Below are positions 5,892-10,192 of a stretch of DNA of 10,192 nucleotides, piece by piece; the first letter of the stretch is position 1; every line of letters begins with the position of its first letter. A model generated the notes under the pieces. That model searched no databases and was not told the DNA's origin. It was given only the letters and a program-made list of their open reading frames with translations. Source of the DNA: an uncultured Actinomyces sp. (lineage in GTDB: Bacteria; Actinomycetota; Actinomycetes; Actinomycetales; Actinomycetaceae); NCBI GenBank assembly GCA_915069725.1, contig CAJZFF010000037.1, positions 1 through 10,192 of the forward strand, in the 5' to 3' direction. Made by a program: the position numbers and the translations under genes.

Positions 5892-6118
5892 CCGACAGCC
5901 CGCCGACACATCTAGACCGCTCCCCGCAGCGAACCTTCGTTGACCCGCAGGCGGCGACCCGCTGGTCGGCGAACCTGCAGACGCAGATCAAGAGCACCTT
6001 TGGATTGGGTTCCCTCATTGGACTCGGCTCGGGCGAATCCTTCCAGCCGACATTCCAAGAACCGGACTCCGTAACGGTCGACCCAAGCGAGAGCCAGCCG
6101 ATCGTTACCTCGTCTTGA
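5879..6118 (+). CDS. Uncharacterised small protein or gene relic
   Basis: The frame codes for 79 residues beginning MATPSDSPPTHLDRSPQRTF and ending PIVTSS. I do not recognise it. In its favour, codons 20-45 have the G/C-rich third positions typical of this genome (for example AAC CTG CAG ACG CAG ATC AAG AGC ACC). Against it, there is no clear ribosome site, no known motif and no neighbour in the same direction. A Gly-rich stretch (FGLGSLIGLGSG) is at about residues 41-52. The in-frame ATG at 5780 would lengthen it to 112 residues, also without a ribosome site. It may be a fragment of a once longer gene cut at the edge of the low-GC island. Confidence 0.3.
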   Translation: MATPSDSPPTHLDRSPQRTFVDPQAATRWSANLQTQIKSTFGLGSLIGLGSGESFQPTFQEPDSVTVDPSESQPIVTSS

Positions 6119-6268
6119 GCTGAGCGACGACGGAACGTGCGGTTCCGGTAGCCGTGCGATCAGCAACGACTCTACCGGCAGTCAGCCCTCTAATGGTCGA
6201 AAACTTACACGTACCCAACCGAATCCACTCTGCACTGTATCTTGAGTTCCGCTGAACGACCTCTACAT
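6119..6268. other. Intergenic boundary into the low-GC island
   Basis: No gene is seen. Two overlapping inverted repeats are present: CGGAAC-GTGCG-GTTCCG at 6131-6147, and CCGGTAG (6145-6151) with CTACCGG (6172-6178). They could terminate the leftward transcript of the membrane-protein gene. Base composition falls from G/C-rich to A/T-rich to the right of about 6190. Confidence 0.4.
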
Positions 6269-7006
6269 CTACGCCAGCCCCAGAGCTTTAAGCACTGAGA
6301 CAGAGGCACCCATAAGTGATGCCCCCGTTTTCACAATTTCAGAGACCTGCGCCACCACCTTAACCAGATCAACTCCCATAGCATCTATCGATACGCCATC
6401 CTGGATTTCTTTTTCAAGAAAGTCGGCGGCAGCTTGAATTTGGACTCTATCGATTCCCGATAGGCTATTTCCGTCCACTCGAAGAGCCTCTATCAAATCA
6501 ACGACATCAGAGGTGGCCAAACTACTCCCACCTGTTACCTCTCCGGCATTATTCTGCCACCCCCCAACATTCAAATCACGCACACGATTTCCATTGCCGA
6601 GAATTCCTATATTGGTCACAGCCACTCTCTCTTTTTTGTTGTCAATCTGCAGTTGCCAGGTTTTCTGTGTTAGCGCCAGTTCTCTAGGTGGATTGTTTAA
6701 AATGACGGAAATCTTACTCCAATCCTCAGGAAGCTTCACCATCCCTTTTCCTGACATCCACCTACACAGATATATCCACTCTCTATCGCTGAAGACAGCT
6801 CGCCAGTATTCATCTTTTATAGGAATCGACACTCCCGCATCGGGTGCACATTCAAATATCGCAGCAACAACCCGACTTGAATACTCCTTGCACTTTTCTT
6901 CGGATAGACAAGGAATGCTCGCCTTCTTCCACCTATAGCCTCCCCACCAGATTAGCCCAAGAAAGGCAGTTATAGAAAGAAAATTATATAAACTCCAACC
7001 CGCCAT
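6269..7006 (-). CDS. Membrane-anchored protein of unknown function with Gly/Asn-rich segment
   Basis: The product is 245 residues from the ATG at 7006, with AGGTGG six bases upstream. I do not recognise the family. One N-terminal membrane helix (about residues 5-22, NFLSITAFLGLIWWGGY) is followed by the basic RWKK, so the bulk should face the cytoplasm. Residues 38-110 are a mixed helical/strand domain with EYWRAVFSDREWIYLCRWM, which could be a winged-helix-like fold. Around residues 132-155 is a Gly/Asn-rich run (NIGILGNGNRVRDLNVGGWQ), then helices up to the hydrophobic end SVSVLKALGLA. Codon use is A/T-rich compared with flanking genes. It lies 114 bases after the HEPN gene, in the same direction, and is the last gene of the cluster. 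It could be a membrane-located effector or partner of the HEPN proteins; that is inference. Confidence 0.75.
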   Translation of the reverse strand: MAGWSLYNFLSITAFLGLIWWGGYRWKKASIPCLSEEKCKEYSSRVVAAIFECAPDAGVSIPIKDEYWRAVFSDREWIYLCRWMSGKGMVKLPEDWSKISVILNNPPRELALTQKTWQLQIDNKKERVAVTNIGILGNGNRVRDLNVGGWQNNAGEVTGGSSLATSDVVDLIEALRVDGNSLSGIDRVQIQAAADFLEKEIQDGVSIDAMGVDLVKVVAQVSEIVKTGASLMGASVSVLKALGLA

Positions 7007-7120
7007 AGCATGCCACCTAACACCTCACGATGAGATACTACTAGATCGATTGCCATCCAGACTCGAAGATTCAGGCATTGAACCTAAATTCAATCATACA
7101 TCCGCCAGTCCGAGTAAGTG

Positions 7121-7831
7121 CTATTTCTTCGCTTTCTTGCATGCTTCGACCGCCCCCAAAATTAGACTAACGGCTACATCAAATACCATGTTACATTGCT
7201 CTGCTACCATCTCAACGTCACGATGTTTCCGCGCAACCGAATCGGCCGATGGGTTGCGCAGGTCCATGTCATGCACAATCTTATTCCGCGCCTCAAAAAA
7301 GGAATCAAGATCCTTCAGAACCGAATCCGGAACAGCAGATTTCGACATGCCCAACGTATGCCTGACACGAATCTTCAGATCTCTGCTGCCTTGAAAGCTA
7401 GCCTTAGTTTTCTCGGCGAGGTAGAACACCAGGAGTTGTTCTGCTGGATCAACCGCTAACACTGCTTGATGGAAGGGTTCAGAAACCCTCCGTTTCGCCA
7501 TTTCTCTCTTCAGGTGTTCCTCATACTCATGACGAGCACCTGTCCCATCCCGTCCAATGAGATACCGACCAACGTCATTCACTAGCCGCTTCATCGACGC
7601 ATCCAGTCCAGCTGAGGTCAGTACGATCGCCGAACGCAGAATGTCGATCTCCGATTTAGACTTGCGGCCCTTCGGTGAACTATTCGCCTTACGTCGCGCG
7701 GCGTCCAGAGCGTCTACGGCGTCGAATAACTCAACAACTGAGTCGTGAGCACTAGTCAATATTCGATATGCTGGTCGAACTAGCGATTGTCGCACTCCGT
7801 CGAGTCCTCGCAAAGGACTTATCTCGTTCAT
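7121..7831 (-). CDS. HEPN domain protein, putative RNase (RiboL-PSP-HEPN-like)
   Basis: The product has 236 residues. The helical segment LRSAIVLTSAGLDASMKRLV at 65-84 resembles the first helices of RiboL-PSP-HEPN-type domains. The diagnostic Rx4H motif is ARNKIVHDMDL, with R182 and H187, after the helix LKDLDSFFE. HEPN proteins with this motif are usually metal-independent RNases used in toxin-antitoxin and anti-phage systems. The ATG at 7831 has AAAGG seven bases upstream and GGAGG directly adjacent. The protein ends in a basic tail (CKKAKK). It is transcribed leftwards in a chain with a second HEPN gene upstream and a membrane protein downstream, with a decayed frame ending 20 bases before its start. 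No MNT-type nucleotidyltransferase antitoxin is visible beside it. Domain assignment is good; the target is unknown. Confidence 0.8.
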   Translation of the reverse strand: MNEISPLRGLDGVRQSLVRPAYRILTSAHDSVVELFDAVDALDAARRKANSSPKGRKSKSEIDILRSAIVLTSAGLDASMKRLVNDVGRYLIGRDGTGARHEYEEHLKREMAKRRVSEPFHQAVLAVDPAEQLLVFYLAEKTKASFQGSRDLKIRVRHTLGMSKSAVPDSVLKDLDSFFEARNKIVHDMDLRNPSADSVARKHRDVEMVAEQCNMVFDVAVSLILGAVEACKKAKK

Positions 7832-7851
7832 CCTCCAACCTTTCCAGTTGT

Positions 7852-8181
7852 CTACACCGCGATTTCTTCTACTGCACCAAACAGTGCTACACTGTTCAGC
7901 ATCTCTACAAGATTATCAGTCTACTCCTTTAACGTTTTCGACAACCTATCCAAAGCGGCGACCAGTTGGAGATAGGGCACGAGAAAGAGCCAGTTTACCT
8001 GACATGCCAGGAGATTAGAAACTCCCTAGAACTAGTCATTTCATGAACGAAAAAGCGACCAACCGCAACTCTCGCGACGACGGAGACAGACTCAGGCAAC
8101 AATCACGGTTTCCAGAACTTACATTACTTCTTTCCCAGACGGCAGTCCAGAAAAAGGACTCCAATCAATTCTTGCTCTCAT
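7852..8181 (-). pseudogene. Decayed gene upstream of the HEPN gene
   Basis: No intact frame exists, but protein-like stretches join across frames on the minus strand. From an ATG at 8181 it reads MRARIDWSPFSGLPSGKEVM to a stop at 8119-8121. Another frame then gives LPESVSVVARVAVGRFFVHE and further residues until about 8000. A third frame gives VPYLQLVAALDRLSKTLKE, a TAG at 7921-7923, and then TDNLVEMLNSVALFGAVEEI up to TAG at 7852-7854. Read together this is one gene of about 110 codons with at least two stops and one or two frameshifts. I do not recognise the product. It sits where a HEPN partner or antitoxin gene would be expected. The alternative is non-coding DNA with chance open stretches. 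Confidence 0.45.
7880..7896. promoter_or_regulatory. 17-bp palindrome upstream of the HEPN gene, possible operator
   Basis: AACAGTG-CTA-CACTGTT has perfect 7-bp arms and is 49-65 bases before the HEPN start, where a promoter or repressor site would sit. It also falls inside the tail of the decayed frame, so it may be incidental. Confidence 0.4.
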
Positions 8182-8211
8182 TTTTCAGAACATCAGATAG
8201 ACGATAAAAGG

Positions 8212-8610
8212 TCAACGGTAAATGGCAATCAGTTTCATCACCAACGCAGGACCGGATATTACCGAATCTCCCGGTTCAACGTTGACGCCTAGCGCCTTAG
8301 CAGGCTCTACGAACTGTTCAACCACATTTTTAAGGGTCTGAATTTCAAGTGGGTTGGAGCAACTTCCTTAGTCAACCTCGTCACTGGATACTCCTCATCT
8401 TTCGGAATAATATGTGCGACTTGTCCAATCAACTCGAAACAGCCTTCTCAACTCACCCAAGCGCCCGATCAACCATGCCTTCGAGACGTAGAGAAGCACC
8501 GGAGGGCCATCCCCACCAAGAACTGTCGCTACAAGAGGAATATCATCACTATCCTCAGAGACGCCGCCCAGAAACTGCCGAACATCCGTTGCACCTACAG
8601 GAGGACACCA
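8212..8610 (-). pseudogene. Frameshifted gene remnant between the two HEPN genes
   Basis: Three consecutive minus-strand frames give continuous protein-like sequence. Frame one (8610 to about 8435) includes VRQFLGGVSEDSDDIPLVAT and PPVLLYVSKAWLIGRLGELR. Frame two (about 8435 to 8345) includes ELIGQVAHIIPKDEEYPVTR and LTKEVAPTHL. Frame three (about 8345 to 8212) includes IQTLKNVVEQFVEPAKALGV and GDSVISGPALVMKLIAIYR before TGA. So one gene of at least 130 codons carries two frameshifts and lacks its 5' end, which abuts the stop of the upstream HEPN gene. The tail GPAxxxxxIAIYR faintly recalls DUF6414-type proteins from memory, but I do not rely on that. It points the same way as both HEPN genes and was probably part of their operon. 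Confidence 0.6.
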
Positions 8611-8629
8611 TTATGTTGTATGTTCTAAG

Positions 8630-9520
8630 TTAACTACTCCAATGCCTCCTGAACATGCTTTTCGCGACTGTGATGTTTCTGTGCATGCTTGTCTTTACTG
8701 TTTCTTTATCGCCGTTAATTACATTTGGGTTTTGATGCAGCCACATGCTGAGCAGCACGTAGTATGTAGAAATGAACGCAAAGTATGGGTGCGTATAGGT
8801 TTTAAGACTTGCAACACTGCTCACAAAAGGAGAGAAAGAGTTGCCATGAATTCTGTCATTTCTAGTCGTGTACAGTATTCCAGATATGAGCAAAAGTGAA
8901 AGAGACCGCTCTTCTAATTCAAAGTTAGTGTCGGACGCTACGGTGAGGTTCTCTTCTCTTCGTAGAACCCTACGAAGTAAAATAGCGCCTTTTCTTCGGT
9001 CGTCTTCATTCGTGGGATCATACTTGTTCTCTATGTACCCAAGTAACTTAAGTAAATCTTCTCTTTTAAAAACTCTATCGCGAACTTTCTGATCAAAAAC
9101 TAGCCTTTTAAATAGGTACTCGCAAGTTTGCACTGGAACATTTGCGCACAGATAATCAACAGTTTCTTTAGGAACACATTTTCGATCTACAACCTTTTTT
9201 ATCCTTGGATTAATGTGCCACGTCGAATTGTCAACTTCATCCAAGGTTGACTCAAATGCTTTCCACGTCGAATCGAATGACTGGTCTACTCGCCTTGGAA
9301 ATGCATCAAAAGCGTCTATGAGATAACTCACCTGCCGGTTAAAGGGCTCTGCCCCGTTGTCTCTCAGGTCGACGGGGATAAACGGAGGTTTATCTATGGT
9401 GCTGATTCGCTCTTGAAAACTGAGCTCGATAGGAAGTAATGCTCGCTCATAGCCTGCCCCCTTGGACGCCCACTGGCTCATCATGGCGAACCGTTCTTTA
9501 TGCTGATAAGTGGACTCCAT
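8630..9520 (-). CDS. Second HEPN-like protein, putative RNase/defence effector
   Basis: The product has 296 residues from the ATG at 9520, with AAAGGAAG about four bases upstream. The C-terminal third carries LLLISGILYTTRNDRIHGNS at 209-228, which has an Rx4H motif (R220, H225) at the end of a hydrophobic helix, followed by another helix (FAFISTYYVLLSMWLH at 247-262). That arrangement is characteristic of HEPN RNase domains. The N-terminal two thirds are charged and helical, with no motif I know; PPFIPVDLRDNGAEPFNRQV might be a recognition part. It is the first gene of the leftward low-GC cluster, 123 bases downstream of ychF, with its own dyad-rich leader. Codon use is markedly A/T-rich, indicating transfer from another lineage. 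HEPN membership is inferred from the motif and helical pattern only. Confidence 0.7.
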   Translation of the reverse strand: MESTYQHKERFAMMSQWASKGAGYERALLPIELSFQERISTIDKPPFIPVDLRDNGAEPFNRQVSYLIDAFDAFPRRVDQSFDSTWKAFESTLDEVDNSTWHINPRIKKVVDRKCVPKETVDYLCANVPVQTCEYLFKRLVFDQKVRDRVFKREDLLKLLGYIENKYDPTNEDDRRKGAILLRRVLRREENLTVASDTNFELEERSLSLLLISGILYTTRNDRIHGNSFSPFVSSVASLKTYTHPYFAFISTYYVLLSMWLHQNPNVINGDKETVKTSMHRNITVAKSMFRRHWSS

Positions 9521-9549
9521 GTAACTTCCTTTCCGATAATTGCCGCATC

Positions 9550-9592
9550 TACAGGCAGCAACCTGTATCGCATTTTCACTCAGGACTGAGTG
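9550..9592 (-). promoter_or_regulatory. Two dyads in the leader of the HEPN cluster, probable control region
   Basis: TACAGG-6 nt-CCTGTA (9550-9567) and CACTCAG-GA-CTGAGTG (9577-9592) lie 30-72 bases upstream of the first cluster gene. On the minus strand TATAGA (near 9632) and TTGAAG (near 9615) are possible promoter elements. Paired perfect dyads suggest repressor binding or a structured leader. Confidence 0.45.
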
Positions 9593-9643
9593 TCACTTGC
9601 GAGTCTTCAATACGCTTGAATGCACAACTTCTATAATTCTCCG

Positions 9644-10192
9644 CTACACATTAAACCTAAACTCCACGACATCACCGTCAGCCATGACGTAGTCCTTTCC
9701 TTCCATGCGCACTCGGCCGTGAGCGCGGGCTTCGGCAACGCTGCCGTACTGGACCAGGTCATCGTAACTCACGATCTCGGCCTTGATAAAGCCTCGCTCA
9801 AAATCAGTGTGGATGACACCCGCCGCCTGGGGCGCCGTCGCGCCCTTGCGGATCGTCCACGCGCGGGACTCCTTCTCCCCCGCCGTCAGGTACGTCTGCA
9901 GCCCCAGGGTGTCGAACCCAACCCTGGCCAGCTTGTCCAGGCCGGACTCCTCCTGCCCGTTGTCGTGCAGCATCTCCGCCGCCTCCTCGGGCTCCAGCTC
10001 CACGAGCTCGGCCTCGAACTGGGCGTCCAGGAAGATCGCCTCCGCCGGCGCCACCAGCTCGCGCAGCTCGGCCTGGCGGGCCTCGTCGCTCATCCCAGCG
10101 TCGTCCATGTTGAACACGTAGATGAACGGCTTGGTGGTCATGAGCTGGAAGGTCTTGAGCACCTCCGCATCGATCCCCGCGGCCTCCGCGCC
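9644..10192 (-). CDS. ychF: Redox-regulated ATPase YchF, C-terminal half (5' end outside window)
   Basis: The frame is open to the right edge, giving 182 visible residues of a protein usually about 360 long. YchF is a conserved Obg-related P-loop NTPase that binds ribosomes and hydrolyses ATP. The visible part begins near the end of the nucleotide-binding domain. FIYVFNMDDAG contains the G4-type motif, here N-M-D-D where the family commonly has NxxE. The C-terminal TGS domain is clear: GFDTLGLQTYLTAGEKESRA, WTIRKGATAPQAAGVIHTDF and the family's characteristic end EFRFNV. Codon use is G/C-rich like the genome. I see no clear hairpin terminator after the stop, so some read-through into the HEPN cluster is possible. 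Confidence 0.95.
   Translation of the reverse strand, partial: GAEAAGIDAEVLKTFQLMTTKPFIYVFNMDDAGMSDEARQAELRELVAPAEAIFLDAQFEAELVELEPEEAAEMLHDNGQEESGLDKLARVGFDTLGLQTYLTAGEKESRAWTIRKGATAPQAAGVIHTDFERGFIKAEIVSYDDLVQYGSVAEARAHGRVRMEGKDYVMADGDVVEFRFNV

Noticed and set aside
5912..6166. 84-residue minus-strand frame
   Set aside because: No motif or ribosome site; the overlapping plus-strand frame has better codon use.
6513..6938. 141-residue plus-strand frame opposite the membrane-protein gene
   Set aside because: It is an antisense shadow; the minus-strand gene has a ribosome site and a membrane helix.
8349..8633. 94-residue plus-strand frame
   Set aside because: The minus-strand frames carry more protein-like sequence, and this one has no ribosome site or motif.
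6119..9640. Search for direct repeats (att sites) at the edges of the low-GC cluster
   Set aside because: Only a 7-base match (CATCTAC) was found by eye, which is not significant. There is no integrase or tRNA gene in the window.
1..10192. CRISPR arrays, tRNA and rRNA genes
   Set aside because: No regularly spaced repeats and no tRNA- or rRNA-like sequences were seen on either strand.

Overview
The window looks like chromosomal DNA of a high-GC Actinomycetota, most likely an oral or mucosal Actinomyces/Schaalia-type organism. The evidence is the high GC at codon third positions, a Pro/Ala/Thr-rich wall-anchored surface protein with an LSRTG sorting signal, a Tat-exported family 16 glycosidase and an actinobacterial-type YchF. 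The genus is inferred from gene style, not from a marker gene.

Left part (1-2300). The 3' end of a surface-protein gene is followed by a strong double-hairpin terminator. A block of about 1.45 kb then carries a 126-bp MITE-like inverted repeat, a C-terminal remnant of a second YefM antitoxin, an intact yefM-yoeB toxin-antitoxin pair on the minus strand, and a HigA-type antitoxin without a visible HigB on the plus strand. The block is closed by a second, damaged copy of the surface-protein 3' end plus its terminator. The toxin-antitoxin block is therefore bracketed by direct repeats of about 110 bp.

Middle (2300-5900). A secreted GH16 glycoside hydrolase (+) converges on a CPA1-type Na+/H+ antiporter (-) across a shared strong hairpin. 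Beyond the antiporter is a short 10-bp tandem repeat, then a hipB-type regulator with a start-overlapping hipA cut to 57 codons. The HipA kinase is lost and the antitoxin is orphaned. A short unrecognised plus-strand reading frame follows.

Right part (about 6200-9640). Base composition falls sharply. All genes here point left, downstream of ychF. In transcription order they are a HEPN protein (Rx4H motif RNDRIH), a decayed frame with two apparent frameshifts, a second decayed frame, a second HEPN protein (Rx4H motif RNKIVH), and a membrane-anchored protein with a Gly/Asn-rich segment. This looks like a horizontally acquired RNA-targeting defence or toxin cluster, partly degraded. It is the best candidate for an undescribed system, but its function is inferred only from the HEPN motifs and the gene order.

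Right edge (9644-10192). The C-terminal half of the conserved housekeeping P-loop ATPase YchF resumes native composition. Overall the window is an accessory region: one intact toxin-antitoxin pair, several toxin-antitoxin remnants and a foreign HEPN cluster set among ordinary metabolic and transport genes.
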